DNA of 64,000 bases, from positions 8,157 through 72,156 of the forward strand of contig CAZRCI010000026.1 of the NCBI GenBank assembly GCA_964598535.1. Direction: 5' to 3'. A model generated the notes under the pieces. It searched no databases. It worked only from the letters and a program-made list of their open reading frames with translations, and was not told the DNA's origin. The translations under genes and the position numbers were made by a program. The stretch comes from JALHMI01 sp964598535 (lineage in GTDB: Bacteria > Planctomycetota > Planctomycetia > Pirellulales > PALSA-1355). Shown here in pieces: positions 18,118 through 27,090 of the stretch. How positions within the stretch are numbered: position 1 is the stretch's first letter; each line of letters opens with the position of its first letter.

Positions 18118-21100
18118 TTATTTTCCGCCGCGGGCAGTTCCTTGAGTATAGGCTTTGAAGGCCTCGGAGTATTCTGGGGGCGGCGTCGTGCGACGAGATT
18201 CTTGCAATCCGCCCGCGCGGTCGCCCGGTCCTGTGCCAGATTGGATTGCGCTTCCGCGCGGCTGTAAGCCGAGGCTGCGCAGCGTTTCGTTGAGTTCTCG
18301 CCGGCCGGTCTCGCCGGACGTGCCGGGAGCTTGTGCCTGACTGCGCAGCGTTTCCCAACGCCGGAGAAATGCGTCGGCTTCTTCGCGCGTCCAGCCGAGC
18401 TCTTCAAGCAACGCGTCGTCATTGCCGCCACGAGCGAGTTGGTCTTTCAAGTGCTCGAGCGCGAATTCGGTCGCTTTGCGCGTGTAGTCGAGATTGGCGT
18501 CCGCCGCCCGGTCGGCGCCCGGCTGCCAAGGCTGGCCCCGGTTGTCCACGGCCTTGTGCTGGGTGATGCCGCTTTGACCGTTCGGGATGAAGTTCGCCTC
18601 ACCGCTGTTTTGATCGTCGGCCGGATCGCCGGAAGCTGACTCGTTCGGCGAGACGCCTGGCGCCTGGTTGCCACCCGGCTGCGGATCGCCGCCCGGACTC
18701 GGAGCTTGCTGGCTGCCACGCGCGCGGTCGCCCGTTTCGCCAGTCCCGGCATTGTCTGTTCGACGGTCTGTTTGCTCGCCATCCGTGGATGTGCCGGGGG
18801 GCGAGCCGTCGGGCTTGCCGCTGGCGGAGCGATCGCGACGTGCATCGCTCGTCGCGTCGGAAGCTGGCTGCCCCGACGATGCCGACGATTCGTCGCTCGA
18901 GGGCTTCTCGCCAGAACTTTTGCCGCCGGCTTGCTGCGCTCCATCGTGGGCCGGACTCGCCTTAGGTTTGGGCGAGCCGCCATCGGCGGGCGATGTACCG
19001 CCAGTCCCGGCCTCGCCGTTCTCTTGTTTTCCGTCTTTTCCGTCGCGGGAGTTGGCGTTTTGCGATGTGCCGTCCTTATTGGAATCGCTGTCGCGAGCGC
19101 CGTCTGCATTATCGCCTGGAGCGCCAGAGGCCGACGTGCTCTGCTGGTCGCTAGATTGCTCGCCGCTTGCATTCTCGTTGGCGGCGTTCTTGCCGCTCTG
19201 TTGGCTCGTGCTATCGGACTTCTCCGATGGCCGGGCTCCACTGGGCGAGGCGTTGCTCGGATCGCCGCCCGATTCCGACTTGCCGGATAGGCCACTCGCC
19301 GCTTGGTCCTGATTGGCGGCTCGCTCGGGTTGTTGTCCTGGAGGTATGACGCTGGGCTGCGCGCCCTCGGATTGGCTCGACGAAGGCGGTCCTTGCTGCG
19401 GCGAATCGTTCGTGCGTGGATCGCCGCTTTGCCCCGAAGCGGAATCGGACTTTGCGGAATGGCTCGGTCGCTGTTGGCTGGAGTCGGACGTTTTGTCGCT
19501 CGGTTGGGCGGAGGAATCCGACCGGTTGTCTTTAGCTTGTTGTCCGGCGGTGCCAGATTGGTCGCCTTGGTTGGCGTCTCCGCCCTGCCCTGCTTGTTCC
19601 CGACCGTTCGATTTCTCCCCAGACGTAGCTTGGGCGTTTGCGTTCTGTTGATCGCGATGTTTCAAAATTCGCTCGATCGCATCGCCGTCATTCGTGCCGT
19701 CGCTGGCGACCGGAGTCTGGTTTGGGGTGCTTGAGCCCCCGCCGGATTTTTGCCCCGTGCCGGATTGTCCGGCGCCTTCCTGTCCTTCGCCGGACGAGGC
19801 ACCTTCTTGCTGGGTGGGGGGCTGTTGTTGCTGCGTGCCGCGCGATGCGCCGCCACGAGATGCGCGATCGCCCGACGACTGTTGCTGCGCAGCGCCTTGC
19901 TGGCCACCCGAGCCTTGATTGCCGGTTTGGCCTCCGGATTGTTGCGATTCGGACTGGCCGCTTTGTTCGGCCCCGCCGGCGGACGAATCCCCCTGTGTGG
20001 AGTTGTCGCCCGAACTTTGCTTCGCCGCTTGTTCGGATCCTGGTTGCTGCTGTTCGCCGGCAGTTGGATTGGGGGAATTCGAGGACGTGCCATCCGGCGG
20101 TTCTCCGCTGGGATTATTGGCGGATGATTCATCGCGAGTCGCGCTGTTTCCCCCATCCTGCGGCGTCGACTCATCGGCGGATGCGCCGGCTTGCGATTCT
20201 TTGCCCGACACGCCTTGTTGCTGCGGTTGGGGCGGCTGACTTGCCTGATCGGTTGGCTGCGTTGGTGGTTGCGCGCCCGCCTGAGGCCGGCCCGTGTCGT
20301 CGTGCTTTGCGGCCGGATCGTCCTCGCTTCGCCCCAAGGCGGGCGTCACGCGAATGCGCCGACGCGCGGTTTCGGTGCGATTGGGCCGCGGCGACTTGTT
20401 GTCGATCGCCACGGCGTGGTATTCCACCACGTCGCCCGCCACAAGCTTGTGGGCCGCTGGCGAAAAGCGATGTTTCTGAAGGTACTGTCCGCGCCACGGT
20501 TCGCCGAGCAGCTTCTTGTCGTCGAGTTGCCGGTCTCCGTGGCGCGTCACGAGCCGGACCTCCGCGAGCGCGAAGTCCGGGTCATTGGCCACGAGTTCCA
20601 ACTCGACCACGCCGTCGGCGGCAACTTCGATCTCCTCGCGTGCGGGCTGGACGAACTGAATTTCCGGCGAGAGATCCGGAACGACTTCAATCCGGTGTTT
20701 CACCGGCTGCGGATTTTCCTGCCCCTCGGTGTTCTTGAACGTGAGTTGGTAGACCTCGTGCTCGGGCTTCTGGCGATCCGCGGTGAGGCCCAGTCGAAAG
20801 CTGGTACGCGCGGTTGTATTCTCGGCACGCATGGCAAGGTCGAGCGAGCCGTTGGCGCCGAAGTCGACAAACGCTTTGCCAATCGGCTGATTCGCGAGCC
20901 CTTCGAGCGTCACCTCGGTGCCTTCGAGGGCTTTCAGATCGCCTTGACGCTCGACTCGCTGGCCGAGGAGTCCCGTATACGCCGGGTATTTGTACTCGAC
21001 CGCCTGCACGACGATCGTCGGCGCGGCGGCCACCTCGATGCGATAGTCTCGCGTGCGCGCGTCACCGGCTTCCAGGCGATAGGTGAGCGATTGTTGCAAC

Positions 21101-21960
21101 GCCGCATCGCTGGCCGGGAGCACGGCGGCGTAGCGATAGTCGTTGGCCGGGCGAAACATCTCTACCGCCCGATCGACAATTTGCCGGTCCGCGGTCGTGT
21201 AGTAGAGCAGCACTTGCTGCCCGTCGGCGATTCCTTGCACGCGCGCTTTGACGGTGATTTGCTGGCCGCGGAACGCTTGGGTATCGCCCGGTTCGAGCTC
21301 GTCGATCGTGGTGCTGGTGGGCGGCGCGATGTCGGCCCAGGGCGCCAGTATCCGGCTTACCGTCTTGAACGGATTCTTGGGAGAGATAATCGCATACAGC
21401 GCACCGAGCGCCACCAGTGCCACAAGCACATAGCCGATGCGCACCAGACGCGAGCGATCGACCGCGGACTCGACCTCGACGCCGACCAGGCTGGTCGCCG
21501 CTTGCTGCTCGATTTGCTCCAGCACGCGCTGATGGACCGTGTCAGGAGCCGAGCGAAAGAACAGGAAATTGACAAGCGCGTTCTTGAGTGTCGGCCGGCT
21601 GCGCTCGATCGTCTGGGCTGCGTACAGCGGGTTGATCTTGCGGAACAGCAGCGGCGCGATTTGCGTGAGCGTCCACCACAGTGCGCCCCCCAGGTAAATC
21701 GCAAGCAGCAGCGTCCGCCCCCAGATTCCCAGTCCGCCGCCGATCAGCCAGTGATCGATGACTACGATCCCAAGGAAGTAACCGAGCGTGGCGGTCGCGA
21801 GCGACATCACGGCGGCGGCAATGTCGACCCCCCGCACCTGGCTGCGCGTCTTACGCAGTTGCGTCTCGATGAACGCTTCGTATTCGACGAACTGGGCGGA
21901 GCCGCTGGAAAGATCCACTGGCTGGGCGCCGCTCGTCGCCGTTTGGCTACCTGTCGCCAT
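18118..21960 (-). CDS. Very large membrane protein with ~600-residue low-complexity Ser/Gln/Gly/Asp tract
   Basis: A 1280-residue protein. Three membrane helices occur near residues 46-70, 80-105 and 172-190, with FRKINPLYAAQTIERSRP between the second and third. A beta-rich outside region with repeated Ig-like strands follows (about 225-530). Next comes a tract of about 600 residues made almost wholly of Ser, Gln, Gly, Ala, Asp, Pro, Asn and Lys, and then a helical C-terminal domain (about 1165-1230) with FALEHLKDQLARGG and LGWTREEADAFLRRWETL. The N-terminal part resembles planctomycete DUF4175-like proteins (recollection, not verified). The function is unknown. ATG 21960 has GGTGGAG 9-15 bases upstream. 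The codon frame is maintained through the whole tract, which supports a real gene. Confidence 0.75.
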   Translation of the reverse strand: MATGSQTATSGAQPVDLSSGSAQFVEYEAFIETQLRKTRSQVRGVDIAAAVMSLATATLGYFLGIVVIDHWLIGGGLGIWGRTLLLAIYLGGALWWTLTQIAPLLFRKINPLYAAQTIERSRPTLKNALVNFLFFRSAPDTVHQRVLEQIEQQAATSLVGVEVESAVDRSRLVRIGYVLVALVALGALYAIISPKNPFKTVSRILAPWADIAPPTSTTIDELEPGDTQAFRGQQITVKARVQGIADGQQVLLYYTTADRQIVDRAVEMFRPANDYRYAAVLPASDAALQQSLTYRLEAGDARTRDYRIEVAAAPTIVVQAVEYKYPAYTGLLGQRVERQGDLKALEGTEVTLEGLANQPIGKAFVDFGANGSLDLAMRAENTTARTSFRLGLTADRQKPEHEVYQLTFKNTEGQENPQPVKHRIEVVPDLSPEIQFVQPAREEIEVAADGVVELELVANDPDFALAEVRLVTRHGDRQLDDKKLLGEPWRGQYLQKHRFSPAAHKLVAGDVVEYHAVAIDNKSPRPNRTETARRRIRVTPALGRSEDDPAAKHDDTGRPQAGAQPPTQPTDQASQPPQPQQQGVSGKESQAGASADESTPQDGGNSATRDESSANNPSGEPPDGTSSNSPNPTAGEQQQPGSEQAAKQSSGDNSTQGDSSAGGAEQSGQSESQQSGGQTGNQGSGGQQGAAQQQSSGDRASRGGASRGTQQQQPPTQQEGASSGEGQEGAGQSGTGQKSGGGSSTPNQTPVASDGTNDGDAIERILKHRDQQNANAQATSGEKSNGREQAGQGGDANQGDQSGTAGQQAKDNRSDSSAQPSDKTSDSSQQRPSHSAKSDSASGQSGDPRTNDSPQQGPPSSSQSEGAQPSVIPPGQQPERAANQDQAASGLSGKSESGGDPSNASPSGARPSEKSDSTSQQSGKNAANENASGEQSSDQQSTSASGAPGDNADGARDSDSNKDGTSQNANSRDGKDGKQENGEAGTGGTSPADGGSPKPKASPAHDGAQQAGGKSSGEKPSSDESSASSGQPASDATSDARRDRSASGKPDGSPPGTSTDGEQTDRRTDNAGTGETGDRARGSQQAPSPGGDPQPGGNQAPGVSPNESASGDPADDQNSGEANFIPNGQSGITQHKAVDNRGQPWQPGADRAADANLDYTRKATEFALEHLKDQLARGGNDDALLEELGWTREEADAFLRRWETLRSQAQAPGTSGETGRRELNETLRSLGLQPRGSAIQSGTGPGDRAGGLQESRRTTPPPEYSEAFKAYTQGTARGGK

Positions 21961-22183
21961 CAACGCTGCTCCACCGCAGAATGCCTCGCTTGCGCGCCAC
22001 CTGTTAAGTATAAGCGACGAACAAGCGTGGGCGATGGCACACGCCAAATTGGGCATATTGCCGATGGCCCGCGCGGCGAGTGTTCGCCGCCGGATGGTGT
22101 TGCTGCCGGACTGTGTTGCCGCCGGCCATTTGGTGACGCACGACGTTGGGCGGATTTGCCGCCTTATACAAACGTGACCGGCG

Positions 22184-23941
22184 TTACTTCTGTCGTGGTT
22201 GAGGAACGGGTTGCAGGCCACGCGAGCTTTCGACCGGCGCGACGACCGGCGCGTCCACGATCACGCCCATCTGTTCGAGGGCTGCCAGAGCCGCGGCACG
22301 CACGGTTTCGTCCGGGTCTTTTGCCGCGATTTTCAGCGCCGCTTCGGCTGCCTGACGCGCTGGTTTGCCGATCAGGCCCAACGCCTCGGCCGAGCCGCGC
22401 CTCGCCGCGGCGATAGGGCTTTGCAGCCCTTGCACCAAGACGGGAATCGCCGTCCGCACGAGAGGCTCGCTCTGTGGCGCAATGTTTACCAAGGCGAACG
22501 CGCTGGCTACCCGCAGCAGCGGATCTTCGTTACGCAGTTCCTCCTGCAAGCTTGGCAGGGCCGCTTTGGCGTTCGGGCCAATTTTGCCCAGAGCATACGC
22601 GGCGACGACGCGATTCGTCGCGTTTGGATCGTTGAGTTCTTTTTCGAGAACCTGGGTGGCCGGCGCGGATTCAGCACCGATCGCGGCCAGGGCGAACATG
22701 ACCTCGCGCCGCACGTCGGGATTCTCGTCGGAAAGCGCGCCGATGAGCGCCGGCACCGTCGCTTTGGCCTTCTCGCCCAGATAGGTAATCAACATCGCGG
22801 CCCGGCCGCGGGCTGCGGGCCGCGCGAGCGCATCGTCCAGCACGTCGGCCGCCGCGTCTCCCAAGACGGCGAGTCCCGCCAGGGCTTCGCCCACGGCTGG
22901 CTCTTCGCCATTGAGTACGACATAGGCCAAGGCCGGCACCAGTTGCTTGGGCGGCGTCTTGAGATCCATCAGGCCCCGGATCGCCGCACTCTGCACGCGC
23001 GGGTTCTTGTCTTTCACGATGTCGAGCAACAGCTCGATGGCATGGGACCGAGCTTGCTCGTTGTCCGGCTGAATGCGGGCGATTGCCCAGGCGTTCACGC
23101 AAGCTTCCAGCGGGTCTCTTTCGGCCTTGGCTTTTTGCAAGGCCTCGACCGCGCTTGCCGCCGCCGGGCCGATGCTGCCCAGCGCGAAGCCCGCCGCATG
23201 CGCCACGGTTTCGGCGGGATCTTCCAGCAAGGGGACAATCTGCGGAACCGCCGGCGCCGCGTCCGCGCCGACGCGCGCCAATGCAATCAACAGCTCGCGC
23301 CGCACGTCCGAACGTTTATCTTCAAGCGCCTTGGCCAGGGCGGGCACGGCGTCTTTCGCGCCGGGACCAAGTTCGCCCAGGGCCAGTGCTGCCCAGTAGC
23401 GGGTATCTTCAGATTCCAAGGCGCGGCCAAGCACCGGCACGGCCGCGTTGCTGTATTCGGTAAGCGTGTGCAACGCCGCGATGCGCACCGAAGGGTCCGC
23501 GTCGGAGAGTGCCTTCCCTAACGCTTCGACAACGAGTTCGGGGTCCGGATGAATGCGTTCGAGCGCGGCGACGGACATCCGCCGCACGTGAAAGTCCGAG
23601 TCGCTCATCGCTTTGGCGAGAGCCGGGCCGGCCGCCGAAGCTTCAGGACCAATTTCCATCAGCGAGAATGCCGCGTGCGCGCGAACCGTTGCCGACGAAT
23701 CGCTAAGTTGCGCGGCCAGCGCTTCCGTGGCTTGTGCAGCGCGAGCGCCCAGGCTTCCCAGGGCGTCGATCGCCGCGACGCGCGCTTTTTCGTCACCGGT
23801 CTTGAGGACCGCAATCAGCTTGTCCACGGAATCGGCGTCGGCCGCCAACGCAGTGCTTCCAATTCCAAGCGCGCCGCTCACGATCAGGCCTGCCAATACC
23901 GACGTCACAATCCGTACATCAAACCCTAAAAGACTTCGCAT
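22184..23941 (-). CDS. Exported HEAT-repeat protein
   Basis: A 585-residue protein with an N-terminal signal peptide (hydrophobic ~11-32, cleavage near ALAADA). About fourteen HEAT/PBS-lyase-type helical repeats of ~37 residues follow, with motifs such as DSSATVRAHAAFSLMEIG, DPSVRIAALHTL and NPDVRREVMFALAAIG. Such solenoids bind proteins, so it is probably a periplasmic scaffold; the partner is unknown. The next gene on the strand, the large membrane protein, starts 223 bases later. The C-terminus is Pro/Gln-rich. Confidence 0.85.
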   Translation of the reverse strand: MRSLLGFDVRIVTSVLAGLIVSGALGIGSTALAADADSVDKLIAVLKTGDEKARVAAIDALGSLGARAAQATEALAAQLSDSSATVRAHAAFSLMEIGPEASAAGPALAKAMSDSDFHVRRMSVAALERIHPDPELVVEALGKALSDADPSVRIAALHTLTEYSNAAVPVLGRALESEDTRYWAALALGELGPGAKDAVPALAKALEDKRSDVRRELLIALARVGADAAPAVPQIVPLLEDPAETVAHAAGFALGSIGPAAASAVEALQKAKAERDPLEACVNAWAIARIQPDNEQARSHAIELLLDIVKDKNPRVQSAAIRGLMDLKTPPKQLVPALAYVVLNGEEPAVGEALAGLAVLGDAAADVLDDALARPAARGRAAMLITYLGEKAKATVPALIGALSDENPDVRREVMFALAAIGAESAPATQVLEKELNDPNATNRVVAAYALGKIGPNAKAALPSLQEELRNEDPLLRVASAFALVNIAPQSEPLVRTAIPVLVQGLQSPIAAARRGSAEALGLIGKPARQAAEAALKIAAKDPDETVRAAALAALEQMGVIVDAPVVAPVESSRGLQPVPQPRQK

Positions 23942-24416
23942 GGCATGCCTGATGGATGGTTCTTAAATAGGAAAGATGTCGTTTAAGTCATTAAAAGGCA
24001 GAGCGCCTAAGGCAATTTGCCACAGAACCGTTCAAACCGGTTGCAATCGCGCGCGAAGGGCCGGTTTGCATTGCCCGATGGTTTGCATTGCCCGATGGTT
24101 TGCATTGCCCGATGGGTAGATAGCTGGCGGTTGCCTGAATCAATCGTTAGAGAGAATACACGCTCGAAAGCCGGTTGCGGCGAACTCGAAAAACGCCCTG
24201 AAAATAGGGGGGCCACGAGTCCGTGCAGTCAGCAACTATTGTACCTCACCAGTTGGCGATGTATACAAGTTTTATAGGTTGCCGGGGCGTGCCGCGATGG
24301 CTGCGCGCGCCTAGAATACACTTATGGTTTATTGTCCACCGCCGAAGAATTGCGGGTCTGGTGGATTGTGCCCTTTAGAACGTCGACGACCTAACAGCGT
24401 CCGAGGAGATTTTTCG
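23942..24416. other. Divergent intergenic region with a tandem repeat
   Basis: 475 bases between two divergent genes. They should contain both promoters. A TAGAAT hexamer near 24313 is a possible -10 for the plus-strand gene, but no matching -35 stands out. The only structure I see is the 17-bp tandem repeat reported separately. Confidence 0.5.
24063..24113. repeat. Three perfect tandem copies of a 17-bp unit
   Basis: The unit GGTTTGCATTGCCCGAT occurs three times without gaps (24063-24079, 24080-24096, 24097-24113). It could be repeated regulator binding sites (17 bp is about 1.6 helical turns) or replication slippage. Confidence 0.9.
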
Positions 24417-25229
24417 ATGAATTGCAAGCCGATGTTTCTTACCGTTAGGTTTGCAATCGGATCGCTGCTTACCGGTGTCCTGCTCACCGCGCCGGCGGCT
24501 GGCCAACAAGGCACCGTCCAACGAGCCTCGGAAACCTATCAGCCCGGTTCGTTCAGCCCGCCGTACTATGGTGGCGGCGGTGGTTGGGGCGGCGGATTCG
24601 GTGGTTGGGGTGGTTGGGGGATGGGCGATTGGGGCGTCGGTTCAACTGCCGCGGGCAGTTATTACACCGGTCTCGGCAACGCCATTCGTTCGCAGGGCCA
24701 GTTCAATCTCGATACCTCGGCCGCCGCGATCAACATGACCGAAGCGGAACGCCGCCGGATCGAGAACAGCAAGCAGTGGACCGAGACCTTCTTCGAGAAA
24801 CGTCGCATCAATCAGGCCTATCGCGATTCGCAGCGGCGGCCGCCCGGCAATTCCGAAACCTGGGTACGGCTGGCCCAAGCCGGTACACCCCAGCGGCTCT
24901 CGCCGAACGAACTCGATCCCGTGACGGGGCGCATTACTTGGCCGCCGGGTTTGTTGAACGAGGTGTACGCCGCCGATCGACAGAAGCTCGATGAGTTGTT
25001 CGCCGACCGCGCGCTTGTGCACGGAGCGATCGGTCCGCAAACGCATGCCCAGATCGCGTCGACCATCAACGCGATGCTCGAAACGCTCAAGTCGCTCATT
25101 CGCGAGTACGAGACGAATCAGTACATCGCCGCGCGCAATTTTCTGAATAGCCTGTCGTTCGAAGCCAGCGCTCCGCCGCCTAACTACTCAGCTTCCGCCG
25201 ACCTGACGCCTCCGGCCCCGCGGCAATAA
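24417..25229 (+). CDS. Secreted protein with Gly/Trp-rich N-terminal segment, unknown function
   Basis: A 270-residue protein. The signal peptide (about 1-24) has a hydrophobic core FAIGSLLTGVLLTAPAAG. A 35-residue Gly/Trp/Tyr-rich stretch follows, and then a soluble helical domain with EAERRRIENSKQWTETFFEKR and FADRALVHGAIGPQTHAQI. GAGGAG 9-14 bases before the ATG at 24417 is a strong ribosome site and fixes the start. I do not recognise the domain; similar exported proteins are frequent in planctomycetes. Confidence 0.8.
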   Translation: MNCKPMFLTVRFAIGSLLTGVLLTAPAAGQQGTVQRASETYQPGSFSPPYYGGGGGWGGGFGGWGGWGMGDWGVGSTAAGSYYTGLGNAIRSQGQFNLDTSAAAINMTEAERRRIENSKQWTETFFEKRRINQAYRDSQRRPPGNSETWVRLAQAGTPQRLSPNELDPVTGRITWPPGLLNEVYAADRQKLDELFADRALVHGAIGPQTHAQIASTINAMLETLKSLIREYETNQYIAARNFLNSLSFEASAPPPNYSASADLTPPAPRQ

Positions 25230-25285
25230 CGTCTCTGCGCTCCCCGGCGGCAGTAACGTCTCCAACGTCTCCGGCGGCAGTAACG
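25216..25285. repeat. Imperfect tandem copies of a gene 3' end including its stop codon
   Basis: CCGGCGGCAGTAACG occurs at 25244-25258 and 25271-25285 (period 27). A diverged form, CCGCGGCAATAACG, covers the real stop codon of the upstream gene. Copies thus each contain a TAA. Confidence 0.7.
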
Positions 25286-25478
25286 CTTGTCAGTAGTAGT
25301 GCCTATCCGGCGTGGCTAGCCTCGCGGAGCCTGCCCACGGTGAGTGGCAGGTGGCTGAGCCGCGTTTCGCCCCGCAAGTTTTCGGACGTGCACGCGTGCC
25401 CAAATTGCGTCTTTCCGGCAGTGGCACTATCCTGAATCGCAGCAACGAACTATTCGCTTCGATTCGAGTCCGCGCGCC

Positions 25479-27029
25479 ATGCCTTCGTTTTCTTCTGTGG
25501 ACGTGATCTTTCTCCACCCGGCCGACAACGTTTGCGTGGCGACTCGCGACTTGCCGTCAGGCGCCCCGATCGAGGCCGGCGGCTTTCGCGTCGAATTGCG
25601 CCAGGCAGTGCGGCTCGGGCACAAGATCGCCCTCGTGCCGCTCGTGGCCGGACAAACGGTGGTCAAGTATGGCCAGATCATCGGATTTGTCACGAGCGAT
25701 GTTGTTCCCGGCGATTGGATTCACACGCACAATCTGACGGCCGGTGAGTTTGCTCGCGATTACGCGGCCTCGACCGAAGTTCCCCCGGACCCAGCGCCGC
25801 TGTCGAACCTTACATTCCAGGGATATCACCGTCCCGACAGAAAGCCGGGCACGCGGAACTACATTGCCGTGATCTCGACGGTCAACTGCTCGGCCACCGT
25901 GAGCAAAGCGGTTGCCGCGCGCTTTCCGGCCGAAGCGCTCAAGTGCTATCCAAACATCGATGGTGTCGTGGCGTTCACGCATGGTGGCGGCTGCGGAATG
26001 CAGTTCGGCGGCGAAGGTCACGCTACGCTCAACCGGGTCATGGGCGGCATCGCCCGGCATCCAAACATCGGTGGCTACGTGCTGATCGGCCTCGGTTGCG
26101 AGACGGCCACGCTTGGCCATCTGCTCGACGATCAGAAGCTGGTGCAGATCGGCGGAAACGGCGGTAGCGCCAAGCGGCCGCCCGTGCTCAGCATGCAGGA
26201 CGTTGGCGGCACGGCCAAGACCATTGAAGCGGCGTGCCGGCTCGTGGCCGAGATGCTTCCCCGCGCAAACGACGTGCGGCGCGAAGCGACGCCTCTGTCC
26301 GACTTGATCCTGGGAACCAACTGCGGCGGCTCCGACGGCAACTCGGGCATCACGGCCAACCCGGCGCTCGGCGTGGCGAGCGACCTGCTCGTGGCCGCCG
26401 GAGGCACCGTCATCCTGGGCGAGACGACCGAAATCTACGGCGCGGAACAACTGCTGACGCGCCGCGCGCGCACGCCCCAAATCGCCCAGAAACTGATCGA
26501 CCGCATTCGCTGGTGGGAGTGGTACACCGGCTTGTTTGGTTGCACGCCGGACAACAACCCCTCGCCCGGCAACAAGGAAGGCGGCCTGACGACAATCTAT
26601 GAAAAGTCGCTTGGCGCGATCGCCAAGGCCGGCGGCACCGCGATGAATGAAGTTTATCAATATGCCGAGCAGGTCACCGCGCCGGGCTTCGTGGTCATGG
26701 ACACGCCTGGGCTGGACCCCGTGAGCGTGACCGGCATCGTTGCTGGCGGCGCGCAGGTGATGGTCTTCACGACGGGGCGCGGAAGTTGTTTTGGCTGCAA
26801 GCCCACGCCGTCGATCAAGGTGGCCACGAACACGCCGATGTACGAGCGAATGATCGACGATATGGACCTGGACGCAGGCACGATTCTGGCCGGCACGAGC
26901 GTGGACGCCGTGGGCCGAGAAATCTTCGCAGAGATCATCGCGGTTGCCAGCGGCAAACAAACCAAGAGCGAACGGCACGGCATCGGCCAGGAGGAGTTTG
27001 TGCCCTGGAATATCGGGCCAACGCTCTAA
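25479..27029 (+). CDS. uxaA: UxaA/altronate-dehydratase family hydro-lyase
   Basis: A 516-residue protein. An N-terminal SAF-type domain (about 5-95, with DNVCVATRDLPSGAPIE) leads to the altronate dehydratase catalytic body. That body has the family blocks GTRNYIAVISTVNCSATV, FTHGGGCGM, GCETA, GTNCGGSDGNSGITANPALG and GNKEGGLTTIYEKSLGAI. The conserved cysteines fit iron or Fe-S binding. Members dehydrate altronate or galactarate to the 2-keto-3-deoxy acid in uronate breakdown. The exact substrate cannot be decided, and no other uronate genes adjoin. Confidence 0.85.
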   Translation: MPSFSSVDVIFLHPADNVCVATRDLPSGAPIEAGGFRVELRQAVRLGHKIALVPLVAGQTVVKYGQIIGFVTSDVVPGDWIHTHNLTAGEFARDYAASTEVPPDPAPLSNLTFQGYHRPDRKPGTRNYIAVISTVNCSATVSKAVAARFPAEALKCYPNIDGVVAFTHGGGCGMQFGGEGHATLNRVMGGIARHPNIGGYVLIGLGCETATLGHLLDDQKLVQIGGNGGSAKRPPVLSMQDVGGTAKTIEAACRLVAEMLPRANDVRREATPLSDLILGTNCGGSDGNSGITANPALGVASDLLVAAGGTVILGETTEIYGAEQLLTRRARTPQIAQKLIDRIRWWEWYTGLFGCTPDNNPSPGNKEGGLTTIYEKSLGAIAKAGGTAMNEVYQYAEQVTAPGFVVMDTPGLDPVSVTGIVAGGAQVMVFTTGRGSCFGCKPTPSIKVATNTPMYERMIDDMDLDAGTILAGTSVDAVGREIFAEIIAVASGKQTKSERHGIGQEEFVPWNIGPTL

Positions 27030-27090
27030 CCCGGCGCTTCTTGCGAGAACCATGCCTTAAGCGGGGGGGAGCCGTCGATCTGGTTTGCCG

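Noticed and set aside
20191..22416. 741-codon open frame on the plus strand
   Set aside because: Antisense to the large membrane protein gene and the end of the HEAT gene, with no recognisable domain and Arg-rich composition.
24063..24113. Possible CRISPR array
   Set aside because: The units are 17 bp with no spacers between them, and no cas genes are present.
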